From: Pseudisothecium myosuroides
Lineage: Eukaryota; Streptophyta; Bryopsida; Hypnales; Lembophyllaceae
Reading direction: 5' to 3'
DNA: 64,000 nucleotides
NCBI GenBank assembly: GCA_951799445.1
Contig: OX637287.1
Coordinates: 37,911,724-37,975,723, forward strand
Positions 1 through 11,249 of the stretch are shown piece by piece (position 1 is the stretch's first letter; every line of letters starts with the position of its first letter). The position numbers and the translations under genes were made by a program. The notes under the pieces were generated by a model that was not told the origin of the DNA, made no database searches, and saw only the letters and a list, made by a program, of their open reading frames with translations.

Positions 1-2
1 AC

Positions 3-356
3 CAATGGGAGAGCGCCAGAAATGTTACAGGGAATATATTGGGTGTAAATATTTTGCCGTACCCGGGTCTTGGAGCTGTCATCACCCTACAGTCTGGAGT
101 CGAACCTCATCATATGGTGTATTGAGTCACTATCTCCAATTTTCCAGCTTGTACGTGCTTGTATTTCACCGGAATGGTGTCTACATCCATTGGAAAGAGA
201 GGAAAATATGTCAATTGCAAACATCTATATTACATTTTCCAGTATTTGTGCAAGGTGGACCACAAGAAAGACAAGTTCATTCACGCACCAAGCTTCAGTA
301 TGGATGAAGTGATGAAACTACTTGAAATGGCAGGGATGATGAAAAATACGGCTTGA
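3..356 (+). pseudogene. Decayed SWIM zinc-finger protein fragment
   Basis: Reading the frame from base 3 gives one continuous protein-like stretch broken by a single TGA at 123-125 and ending at 356. After the stop comes a C-T-C pair, about 22 residues, then C-K-H (NCKHLYYIF), which is the CxC...CxH signature of a SWIM zinc finger. It is followed by a short tail, SFSMDEVMKLLEMAG. SWIM fingers occur in MULE transposases and in plant nuclear proteins; the C-terminal placement here fits the multicopy SWIM-only proteins of plant genomes. The piece begins at the window edge, so its 5' end may lie outside. The stop suggests a dead copy, unless an intron removes it. The family call rests on one motif. 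Confidence 0.5.
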
Positions 357-1916
357 AATAGAAGTAATAACATCGAATACGTTGTTAGTGGATTAAATGA
401 GTATTGTATTTGTATAAGTGTCAAAGTAGGAGCTTAGACTTTCAATATAGGAGCCTATGAATTAAAAGTCTACTTCCTTGAAGTACTATACGTGTATTCA
501 AATTTCTAGATAATCACTTTCCTAAAAACAAAGTCCATGTATTTCAAGCAGTATATCAAATGCTCTATCTTGGACATATGAATGTATCTAGAACCTTTGG
601 ATGATTTGGAAATGGAAGATTGTGGAGCCCTACATGAAGTAGTCCGGTCTTTGACTTGCACAAATTTGGCCGAATGAAGTGGGAGCCAAATCCTTTACAT
701 TATTTATATATGGATCTCTTTGTTGGCCTTCACGATTTTGTGCTTTTAAAATCTTTGATATTTTGTAGTTCGGTCCGGGGGAGAGGCAAACAACTCTCCT
801 CTGATATTATTAAGTTCCACTCTATGGCACCCTCGTGGGGCTCTCTCGCTACCGAGAGGTGTTTCTTGGGGTGCTGGTGTTGCAATTGTTTTGAAAAGAG
901 ATGAAAGTGCGTTGGTTTCGGATAAGGGGAGGGAGATCCCTAAACCCTTCACGTTGTTGGGGTTCCAATGGGTGGGATCCAATCGTCTCTCTTGCTACCA
1001 AAAGCCCCTACTTGGTTTACCGGCACCGAGCTTTCATTTTTGGATTAAAGTACGTTGGTTTTTGATCAGCGGAGGGTCGATCTCCTTCCCTCCCCTTTTT
1101 TGGGTTATGGTTGGAGGCACCCTCGTAGAAGTTCATGGTGGTGGAGAAATACTGCATGGGGTGCCTGGTTTATATATTTCCTAAAATATATATTTAGGTT
1201 CGTTGATATTGTCACATTTCAATGTGGGGCACTGAGTTCCAGTAGTCTTCAGGCTTTGACATCATCGTACTCAAGTCCTCTAGTATTGGGCTATTTTGTG
1301 ACTCTTGATCATGAAGGTGAAATTTGTAGGTCAATCAAATATGTGTTGGTTTTGAAATTCAGAACGCAGATACCACTCTGCATTTCTGCTCCGCGGTCAT
1401 GGGTCGAAGGTCACTAAAATTGTGGTATTAGGTCGACACTGACTGATCCGCAAAATCAAGAGCACAGTCAACAGCTCACAGTCATAGGTCCAGAATCATA
1501 GGTCCACGGTAATAGGTCTACATTAAATATGTTTTTTAAATCTCTAAAAAAATTTGAAACTCTAAACTATATTTAGTTTTCTTAAGCAATCCCTCCAAAA
1601 TGTCCACCTTTTTTTGCGGAGGATGTGAGGGCTCGCAAAACTTACGCTCGCCGCTCTCAAGCTCGCGCTTTTAGGCTCACAAACTAGCATCGTTGGTTTT
1701 TTAGCTTGCTTTTGAAGTGATTTATTTTCATTGTCAAATGTCTAAGTCTAAATTTTCTTGTACTTACTCAAAGTACTCTGGGATGCACTTGCAATGATAG
1801 AAATTTCAAGGTCTAATTATAAACCGGTGGAAAGTTAGTTGTTCATGTAGAGGGGCAGTTGGCAGAGTGCACTCTAAGGACACAATCTTAACCCCTCCCC
1901 AACCGAGGTGAACACC
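357..1916. other. Intergenic, no gene recognised
   Basis: No convincing coding exon is visible. Between about 780 and 1150 the sequence looks like a diverged local duplication offset by roughly 150 bases: both parts carry GGCACCCTCGT, a version of CTCTCTYGCTACC, and AAAGTRCGTTGGTTT. Around 1430-1520 a short phrase, CATAGGTCCA and variants, recurs three or four times. These look like decayed repeats of unknown origin. Confidence 0.4.
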
Positions 1917-2200
1917 ATGTCTTTTTTTTTCATTTTTGACGAAGTTCCAAAGTGGCAATACAGATGTTACAATGGTGCTCCAAATTTCAACATTCATCCA
2001 TATATTGGATAGAAAATATCACATTAGCATATATCACATATCAAAAAATTTGTTTCCATCCATAATCTAGCGATTTCATCCAAGATTTTTTTTTTAATTT
2101 GAAGTCTTTTGGCAAAAAAACTTCATGATTTGTTGCCATTCTTTTTCCAAATTGTTTTTTTCTGGTGCAGTTTGGCACTATAAGGGAGCCAACCCCTTTC
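1917..2200. mobile_element. Diverged relative of the 10.0-kb hAT-type element
   Basis: This stretch aligns by eye with the intact element at 10021-10286. Shared phrases in order are TTTTTCATTTTTGA, GTGGCAATA, GGTGCTCCAAATT, CAACATTCATCCA, GCGATTTCATC and TTCTGGTGCA followed by TTGGCAC. The CAGGGC ends and target duplication seen in the other copy are not intact here, so it is an older or truncated copy. No coding capacity. Confidence 0.5.
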
Positions 2201-2811
2201 CAATCAGTCATCCATTTTTGCTAATTAGGCTGTTATGTTTCCGATTAGCTATGGTTTAGGTGACAACTCATGCAAAGCAGGAGCAACAAGAACAACACAA
2301 ATGTCAGGGAGGTGTACATTGAAAGCTTACAATGATCACAAGATGTACATTGGAAGCCACAATTATCACTTACATCAATTTTGTAACCAACCTATGGTCG
2401 GAAATAGAATGACCTATATAACAAGAGTAGGTTCAATGGAATCTTTACAAAAAAAAGTTCATAGTAATTTTGTTTTGAGGAAAAAAATGTACAAAAATAT
2501 GAAATCTTTCTGAAATCTATTTCTTTGAACGTGGCCTAAATTTTTCCCCTTGCCATATCCATACAATAGATATGCTGAATTACTTAACCCTTGAACGTTG
2601 ACGCAGCCATTCTATGGCCAATGGATGACAAAGAATCAAACTGTGTAGGACAGAAATGCAACTATTCATCCTCCAAATTTTGTGGAAAAAGGGAAGATCA
2701 TCTAGAATAGTTTGACTTCCAATGAGTGTTTTTGCATTATTTTAATCCAACAATTCACACAGTGACAAAACAGATGATTTCTATGATTATGGGCCCATCG
2801 TTTAACCCCTA

Positions 2812-3719
2812 AAGGACCAACATGCCTTTTTTGGCAACATAAAATTTTTGGGCAAGTACTTGTGACCGGAGATTTGCATATTTTGGGCTGAAATTTTTAT
2901 AGAAGGTGGGGATGAGGAATATCTTTCATGTGCACAAACTTTCATGACATTTGGAAATACAAGTCAAAAGTTATGGCCAAAAATGTTGTTTGTTGGTCAA
3001 CTCGGGCAGTCCGGGTAGATCTGAAAAAATCACTTTTTTCAAAAATAAAAATTTGAAATTGGTTTTCTAGAGTTATATATACGTGGAAAGCTTTAAATCA
3101 TTCCATTTCGACCAATGAGTAAAAAATTATGAGGTTTTTTAGTTTGCGGGCAATTACGGATTCTCTACTTTGAAATAAACTTTGAAATTGTTTATTTAAT
3201 TCAATTTTTAATATTTTTTGAAAAAAATAGAATAATAGGATTTAGGTTGTTTATTACAACATTACAACCATTGGGATTGACATTTTTCAATTCCATAATT
3301 AAGTTCTTAATAATTTAATGTTTTGAATCATTCTCTACTTCTTTCTACTTACTATTTTTTTGGTATATGTTGTACAATTCCAAATGATTTGAAATTTTTT
3401 AAGCATGTAGCCAACTTGTTTAGGAAAAGGAACTCAAAGAAGCACCACCATTTTGGACATTTTTTCATACAAATTTGTGTAGCTGCCCTGTTTTTCGCAG
3501 GAACAAAAAAAGGATTTTTGCCAGTTCAAATGCTAATATCTTCCAATCCGCATGGTGGAAAATTCTGAAATTTTTTCCACATCTTCAAAAACTAGTTTAC
3601 TATAAGATCCTACGGTTACATGTGTCAAAAAAAATTTCCAAAAATTTGGTACTTATATTAAAAATGGCAGTTTTTGAGTGTTTTTGGTGAAAACATAGTC
3701 ATGGAACTTTAGGGGTTAA
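2812..3719. mobile_element. Family B element 1, TTAA-bordered, non-autonomous
   Basis: The ends are a perfect 13-bp inverted repeat, TTAACCCCTAAAG at 2812-2824 and its complement at 3707-3719. TTAA is probably the target duplication, leaving CCCCTAAAG as the terminus; piggyBac and Kolobok transposons insert at TTAA. The interior is AT-rich and has no long reading frame. Internal phrases such as AAAAGTTATGG, GAAAGCTTT near a Y-rich tract, and CAGTTTTTGAGTGTTTTT recur in copies near 19.4-20.0 kb and 52.6-53.2 kb, which shows it is a dispersed family. The superfamily is inferred from the border only. Confidence 0.6.
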
Positions 3720-4118
3720 GGTAGTCTGCTCTAAAAGCGAGTGGCCTCTTCAAATCGACCCTATATTTAGGTCTGAAATGGACATTAGGTGATTCTTAAA
3801 TGGACCTCTCAAGCCATCGAGAGAACAACATTATTTATTCGCAAGAGCCAATCATTGGCCTTCATTTACTCAAATCACTTTAGAAGTTGCAAGTGGTCAC
3901 ATTTTGGAAGACCTAGGGTCACAAATAGGTGCCTACAACAGTTTTTTTTGAAAATTCATAAGTAATTCAAAAATGATTAAAAAAATATGAAACCACTTGT
4001 GTAACGTTCCACATCCATTTTTCTTTCTCTGAAAAATGATCCAAAAATATTTCTATTTATGGAAACCTGTGAAAAAGGCAGATCAGCCCTTAAATGGTCG
4101 CTTTTAGGCCATACTACC
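3720..4118. mobile_element. Second TTAA-bordered inverted-repeat element
   Basis: The left end reads GGTAGTCTGCTCTAAAAGCG and the complement of the right end reads GGTAGTATGGCCTAAAAGCG, an inverted repeat with four mismatches in 20. TTAA stands immediately outside both ends (3716-3719 and 4119-4122). The left TTAA is shared with the right border of the family B element, so the two elements abut. It is about 399 bp with no reading frame. A further GGGTTAA at 4123-4129 could be the true right end of a longer composite. Confidence 0.5.
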
Positions 4119-4122
4119 TTAA

Positions 4123-5108
4123 GGGTTAAGTGATCGGAAAGGGGTTGCAAAAAAAACAAAACCCAGCCCTGGTGAACACGCCCGATACCGGTGCAAGTTC
4201 AGCTGATCCTGTGACCGTTACAGGTAGTTGCAAGCTCCGGCTCTATACCGGGGGATGCTTCTCCCGCTGTACAGTGCTGGACTCATACCCATGCCATCTG
4301 CAGTACAAGACGGCATCATTGCAGCCACTCTTGCAGCCGCCCCCAAAATTCTTGAGCATCCGCTAGCTGTCCATGGCACCCACTTCATGATCACGCTTCA
4401 TTCAGTTTCTTGCTACCGGGGGAGCTTCACCGCTACTTCCCCCTTCAAATTTCCTCTCCAACTGCTTGCAGACAGACAGACAAACAGACGGAGGATCAGA
4501 GCAACCATTGTCATCGTTTTTTGTTTTTTGTTACTGAATTTGAGGTACTCGCTCGATCTCTGCCGTTTCTTTGAGAAGGAGGAGATTCAGAATGTGGCAC
4601 GAATTTGAGTTCGTTGTGGTCAATGCATTCCTTGTTCAAAGAGATTGAATATCTAATGGCATTGTGGACTAGGGTTCAAGATTGATGGTTTCAGGACATG
4701 TGGGAGTGAGTGTTTTGATTGAAAGTGGAGCTGTTTTGTCTGAGTAGTTCCTGGACATGTGTTGAATGTGTGATTCGTTACAGGGAGAGGAGCATGGAAT
4801 GGTTTTGTGGAAATAACTGACAAGTAGATAGCTACTGTTGTCTGCAGTACCCACTTGGTTTTGGGGTTGATGGTGCAGGTTTTGAGGTAAAGGAGTACTT
4901 CCCCGGTTTGTCATGCCATTTGATTGTTCGTGCTTCTTTTGTAGAATCGATTGTGACGTTCCGCTGTAATTGAAGAAGCAAAAGACTGGTACAAGAATTT
5001 TGCAATAGTGTCGTTCTGGGTAATAAAGAATCCAGAAGTAGACTTGAGACAAGAAGACTTAATTTTCCTTGGAGAAACAAGCATCATCGTTAGCATTGGG
5101 CAAGGTTC
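4123..5108 (+). other. Upstream region and probable 5' leader of the remorin gene
   Basis: GC content rises compared with the flanking transposons. From about 4490 onward it looks like untranslated leader or promoter: there is a pyrimidine-rich tract and short antisense frames only. No TATA element could be assigned with confidence. The long antisense frames here have no recognisable protein content. Confidence 0.3.
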
Positions 5109-8100
5109 ATGGCTGCTATGGTGATGACACCCTCGCAGATTTCTTTACCGACTTCCAACGGCTACACAGTTCAGGAAACGGAGGACATGAGTCCTGATGA
5201 TGGTGTTCGTGTTGATGGCAGTGGACTCCAGCAGCAGGAGTCTCGTGACGAAGTCTTTAACCAGGTGGTTTCTAACTCCCAGTTAGACTCTTATTCTGTG
5301 GTTTCTAATGTTTGGCTGAGGATCTCTGGCAGCACTACTCGGTTATTGTGCACATGAGCACAAGGATTTGAACAGTGTTTTATTTGCTTTAATTAGCAGA
5401 CTGTTGTTTCGTCCGAGTTCAACTAAGGGCGTGATTGGATATTGCAGAACACGATTGGCAAGGCAAGAGGAGCTGCTGTGGATCTTTCCAGCAACATGTT
5501 ATCGTCTGCCAATGGTCCAAGTGCCTCAGGTGGGTTCAAAAGCCGTCAAAGCACATTGATTGCTAAGTAAACGGTAGAGAGAACTTGCCGCGAATGATTA
5601 GACCTGTTCAAGAACATTTGACGAGTCTTTAAATCAAGAAGCGGGGTGTGTGAAGACTTGAGAATGTTCTCTATTTGTTGCTGTGTGATGTCTCTTCATT
5701 TCCCGCTCATGTGTTTTATAAGCCTTTGATCTGCCCTTATGAATCGAATGACATCTTGCATTTTATTAGAAGGATTTCAGTTTGGACTTCCTTATTTTGT
5801 ATTGGTGCAAATTTGAGAGTACGCAGATTCAGGGGATTCCTGTTTACTATTTGGGGGAAATGTAATTATATCAATGCTTTGATATTTAATTTAATACTTA
5901 GTTATGCCATACAGAAGCTGCGCCAAGTGTCAATGCTGATACTTCCAGAGCTGAACTCCCCAATGGGGACATCGGCGATGAGCATCAGGAAGAACAAAGT
6001 AAGCCTCACATCATGCCGTGCAAACAATCTAACTTTCACAACCGTTAACAATTTTTAATGGCCTCGATGTTTTGATGTGCCGGGAACAAGCATAATATGC
6101 AATTGATGATATTTGCACAGCCCATGATATCCAAATTACACGCCACCAGAAACCAATTTTCACTATCGATTGTTTTATCATAGAATGCTGCAACAGAGTA
6201 CTATTACCAGAACTGCAACCATCCTCTGAAAAGAAGTCCTACATTTGTGTTTCGTTCGCATTGATGTATGTGTATATGCATGATGTGTCTGAAGTCTAAT
6301 GTCTGTTTATTTTGACTTGCAGACGGAGCACCTGGCGATGCAGCTTTGGATCCCACATGCAATGGAAACAGTGACACAGATTCTCAAGAGAAACTAGATT
6401 TCCAGCCTGTTTCCGAACCTCAGGAGCTAGCAGGCGCATTTCCCTCAACAATTGGGCACTCATCGAGTTCTTCACGTGCAGCAGAAGACCAGAGTAATCC
6501 TCCAGCCACCACCATAGCGGCCAAAAGTTCAGCCAGGCCGGCGTCACCATACGTGCAAGGCCAGGACGTGCACATCAATAGCGTCCAGATGAACCCACAG
6601 CCAGGAGGGCCCGAGGCAGTAATGACTTCAACCAACTTGAGGAGTGCAAGCTTCCAGTCCTCGAAAGGGGAATTCCACCAACATCAGGAGCATCATTCAG
6701 TCCTGACGTCCACTTCACACCCACAGTCGCAGTTTCTTCTCACTATTTCGGCGCCCTCGCCTGTGCCATCGCAATCAGGTTTGAAATTAAATCCATGAAA
6801 ACAACGTAGCTTAATTATCCATACTAGTCCAATTATCTCACAGCTAAATAAAATCATTAAAATAGCTCGATCTCTGGTCAATTTCTGCTGAACGTTTATT
6901 CAGGGCAAATTGAGTCAAGTGAGACGGGGCTGTCATATCAGCACCAATCCAGCCAGATTGGCGAGGCTCCACAACCAATGGGGTCGCCTAAAGATGTCTG
7001 TCAGCTTCCAGAGTGTGTGATGAGCCGAGCGTCTGCAGGTGCCCAACTGGAGCATCTTCTTGCTCGCGTGAAGCATGAGAAGACAGTGTCAAGAGCCCGT
7101 GCCTGGGAAGAAGGTGCCAAGGCCAAGTCGTTCAACCGGTAAGTAAACTGCAGATTGGGCATCAACTGTTTTAGCAGTTTTGATTACTTGGTCATTTCTT
7201 TAGTCCAATTTTATTTATTCACTGACCAATATATGCAATGTTCTTCACTGGTTCTGGCCGATCTGCATTATATGCTTCATATGATCAATGGAATTGGTCC
7301 TTTGAAGACTATGAATCTTGGTCTTTAAAGGGCGAAGTGCGTGGAATCGGAGACACTGGGGAAGCAATTTGTGCAATGAATTTCAAGGCAGAACTTTTCA
7401 GCGGGATACTGTTCCGACATGACCTAGTATTAATTTGAAAATCATTGAAGCGTCCGCCGGTTGTCAGGTCCTCAAAGTGGATCACGTTGGTACAGAATAT
7501 GCCGTCAATGACGAAACTCCCGAATTAAAGCTTCCTATCACTGGTTGTATTAACATGTCCAAATGAATGTGCCAAAATTTGAAGACTTTTTTTCAAGTAC
7601 ACAGGGTTCGACTGTAGTAGAACGTCTGAACGAAGTGCTTTGACAGATATACAAGGGATGAGTCCAAGATTACGGCGTGGGAGAATGCGATGAAGGCCAA
7701 GGCGGAAGCTAGCATGCGCAAGGCCCAGGTACACGCCTTCACCAGGAGTGAGCCTGTACGGCTGTACCGACCTTTTGATACCTCATGATGTTGCACACTT
7801 GCATTCACAGTGTAGGCAGGATGGTTCGTTGATACGATCATCAACCATCCACTCTTTCATTGTAGAACAGCGCATGCACATTTCACACAACAGTCATTGG
7901 TTAGTCTCGGAAGGACAAAGAAGACCACATTGCGGCTCATGTTTTGTAGCAGTTTTGAGTAGGTCGGATGGTGACTTTCATTTGTCCAATATCTAAACTT
8001 TTCGACGACCAACACATGCAACAAGTTTCCCTGATTCTGGTAGAATACAACTTGAACCCTTTCAACTTATTCTTTTCACACAATGATCAATCGATTTGTT

Positions 8101-8555
8101 AATTTACAACCATGTATCCTTGGTCTTTTGGGTGCTAATCAACTGAAATCAAGGATTCCTGGTGAACATGCTGGTCACCTAAATGTACATGTACGAGTTC
8201 CATTTCATCAAGGTTGAATTCTCATTTCTGTAATTTTGCTCAAGACCGTGCTTGAGATGAGTACTGTCAACTCAAAATGGTAAATTTGGTTGCTCTTTCG
8301 ACGGTTGTTACACCCTTGAAGATTCTGATCTGGTATTATTCACATCGTCTTGTGCAGGAGAATTTGGACAAGCAGAGAGCGAAGCACATCGAGCAGATGA
8401 AGAATGCGGTGGCAAGTGCACACCGCAAGGCGCAGGAGAAGAGGGCAGCCATGGAGGCCCGAAGGGCAGAGGATATTGTGAAGGCCGAGGAACTTGCTTC
8501 TCGTATTCGAGCCACTGGGAAGATGCCGCGCAGATGCCTATGCGTGCCTGTTTAG
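5109..8555 (+). CDS. Remorin, C-terminal remorin domain with long variable N-terminus
   Basis: Remorins are land-plant scaffold proteins of plasma-membrane nanodomains, implicated in signalling, plasmodesmata and microbe responses. Exons: 5109-5264, 5448-5529, 5915-5998, 6323-6778, 6904-7138, 7647-7728, 8358-8555. All introns are GT-AG and phases join without gaps, giving 430 aa. Residues 1 to about 300 are Ser/Gln/Pro-rich and probably disordered, typical of the variable remorin N-terminus. The last ~115 residues form the Remorin_C coiled coil: RARAWEEGAKAKSFNR, then KITAWENAMKAKAEASMRKAQ, then ENLDKQRAKHIEQMKNAVA and AHRKAQEKRAAMEARR. The end, IRATGKMPRRCLCVPV, is the usual membrane-anchor region, with two cysteines that could be S-acylated. 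The start is the first ATG in frame with the first exon; an upstream non-coding exon is possible. No paralogue lies nearby. Confidence 0.9.
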
Positions 8556-10012
8556 TTACATTTGAAATTTCGTACGTTCCCGAACTCTTGTATCCCATGT
8601 CCCTCAGTGGCAAGAACTTAGTTTATGCCTGGATTTGAGTCTCTATTAGCTGCTTCACTAGAGAGCGTATCCTGTAGACCCGCCTGAATAGCGTCATAGA
8701 CTTGGAATATCTTGGATAGAGTTGTTGGGTTGATAGGAAGCCCAGTGTAGGCGCATCTACACTCACATTTTGTCTAGTCCGAAGTCACTGACGCAAGTGA
8801 CATTACTTTTGTTTTCATTGTCATCCTGTGGGGCTGCAGTGCTGCACTATGATTTCTCTTCCCGCTAAGTTATGTGTTACCCACACCCCTCTGCCCGCTC
8901 ATGAATGTACAAATCTGTAGTCCAATTCTGTAGTCTCATTGTGTTGAATTGCAAAGATTTGCGAGGTGCGGAAGACACTGATCGTGCGCGGAGGAGAAAA
9001 TTCAGGAGGTTTGTTTCTTTCTGAAAAACAGCAGGATTCAGTCATTGAGAGAGTGAGTCAAATTCCCCTCATAAGTCATGATGTTCTGAGGGTGCAGATA
9101 GATTCTGAAATCTGATCTCCATACATGAACTCCCAAAGTTGCATAAGAGAATCTTATGTGCTGCATAACCATGTAAAAGTGCATATATGATACACAAATA
9201 CACTCATGATTGTGATTGTTGTTCAGATGCTCTCCAATTGTTTGAATGTGTAACTTTGTTTTTCCTTAACACTTTTGTGAATGTTGATTAAGAAAGAAAA
9301 GTCAGAGAAGATTGTGCGACAATTGCAATTTATTTTCTAATTCTTTGTGTTATTGATCCATCGATTGATCACAATGTGCTTTGTTGAAAAATTGGCAAGC
9401 CGAGCAAACGAGCATGCAAATGGTCAATGCAGATTCGCTTACTTTGATTTGTACACTTAAGCAACAATGCTAAGTGTACGTGCTTCAAATCTTATGATTC
9501 TGGTAGTTGGTAGTCACTTCGGCAATGTGAATGCTGACCTTACTGAAGGTCGGCTTCCATGTAAGCCAAGGTTTGGTGGAAAACAAGCAGCTACACTACA
9601 AGAGGCTCTGTCAATGCAGATTTGCTCTGTAGTGCACTGTCTTGCTTTTCAAGTAAGGTAGCTACTCCAACTCTTTTAGGATAGCTTCTCTCAAAGTAAA
9701 GCATTCTCCATTTTGTCCAAATCACAACACATTGAGACAAAAGAGTACGGTCACTGATGCCTCAACCAAATGGGTGAACAATAATGGATGAGACTAAAGA
9801 CTTTTTGTTAGGAGTTCATCAGGAATGTCTATGAGTAAATGGTTCCCTGAATTTCAAGAAAAAGATCTAATAGTATTGGTCTTTTTTTTCATTCACTACA
9901 CTAAAAATTGTATTTAGTGTCACCTATGCTATTTGATTTTAAAATGCTATTAATTTTTACTCTTGATGAATATTTTCACCAACTATGTTTATAGAGAGAT
10001 CTTTTTCTTTAA
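8556..10012. other. 3' flank of remorin and intergenic DNA
   Basis: Follows the remorin stop codon. It probably holds the 3' untranslated region (no clear AATAAA assigned) and then AT-rich spacer. Several short frames occur but none shows codon bias, motif or splice context. No RNA gene was recognised. Confidence 0.35.
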
Positions 10013-10020
10013 ATAGTATT

Positions 10021-10286
10021 CAGGGCTTTTTTTTTCATTTTTGAAGAAGTGCCATAGTGGCAATATAAAATGTTACAGTGGTGCTCCAAATTGCAACATT
10101 CATCCACTTATTGGATGTATAGTATGGTTTTCATCCACAATTAGGCGATTTCATCTAATATTTTTTTTAATTTCAAAGTTGTCTGGCGATTTCATCCAAT
10201 TTTTTTGGCATTTTTTATAACCATTTTTAGCCAGATTTTTTTTCTGGTGCAATCTGGCACCAAAAAGCCAAAAAAAAAAAGCCCTG
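10021..10286. mobile_element. hAT-type MITE with perfect 8-bp target duplication
   Basis: The ends are CAGGGC at 10021-10026 and GCCCTG at 10281-10286, followed inward by T-rich and A-rich tracts. The 8-bp sequence ATAGTATT stands directly outside both ends (10013-10020 and 10287-10294). An 8-bp duplication with CAGGG termini is the hallmark of hAT transposons. The element is 266 bp and has no reading frame, so it would depend on a transposase elsewhere. A diverged relative lies at 1917-2200. The intact duplication suggests a fairly young insertion. Confidence 0.85.
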
Positions 10287-10294
10287 ATAGTATT

Positions 10295-11249
10295 GATATC
10301 TATGCTCTTGGTAAAAATATTCATCTATTCTAAAAAGTTATTATAGCCTTGAGTTAGTAGTTAGTATGGATGACATTGAATACATTTTTTAGTATAGTGC
10401 ACCTTAGCACTTAAGTAGGAAGTGGTGTTTGATTGTTGAATGAAAAGGATTCATATAAATGAAGGAATCAATCCCTATTTGTGATTTCTTGTTTTTGTAT
10501 TTCTCAACCTCCCATTGCTAATTTGGGGGTCTTTGAGTCCCAATATGAATTCAAATGATTCTAAATTTTGACTATCTAATTTGACCACCTAGATATAATA
10601 AATTCTTGTGTTTTCCTCCAAGATGAGAAACTTCAAGTTGTACATTTTAGATCCAAATACTTGTATGTGTCATTGAAATCCATATCTCCCAATCGAGCCC
10701 CCAATAGGCTTTTCGAAATCCCTAACTTCTATCGTTAGTATATTTTGATGTAGGTTTCAAATAAACTAATTTTTTATACACATTGTTATTAGAAAAAAAT
10801 ATTAGTTTTGGAAAGAACTGTGGAGGACAAATTCAAATGAATGAAAAGTCTATGATACATTAATAATGATATTTAGTGCTACCTACATTAGTTGATATTA
10901 AAATACCGTACTTTTTTACTCTTAGTGACTTTTTTTAATCAAAAGCATCAATACTATTCAAAGAGGAGGAACTTTATAAACATAGTTGACAGAAATATTC
11001 ACTTGAAGAGTAAAAACGTATTGCATTTTAAAATCAATTAGTGCAGGTAATAACAAATCATGAGACTCGCACATCCACTTCTTTCATCACTACTTATATC
11101 ATCCACATCCACATTTCATTCATCCGGAACTGAGGACGCTTGTCTCCGAAACCACTCAAGCAGTCAAGCTCGAGCAATTGCCAATTTCCTCTCGCAGCAC
11201 AATCGGCGTCGCAGCACAGTTTGCAGATCGCCGTTGCTGGATCGCAGCT
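10295..11249 (+). other. Intergenic DNA and promoter side of the Canopy gene
   Basis: AT-rich up to about 11050, then a sharp rise in GC leading into the first exon. The phrase TATTTAGTG(T/C)CACCTA or similar at 9916 recurs near 10871, suggesting a diverged short duplication flanking the hAT element. No open frame here looks coding; the frames at 11060-11249 overlap the probable 5' leader. Confidence 0.35.

Noticed and set aside
4669..5096. Antisense frames of 61-127 codons before the remorin gene
   Set aside because: No domain and no splice context; they overlap the probable remorin leader.
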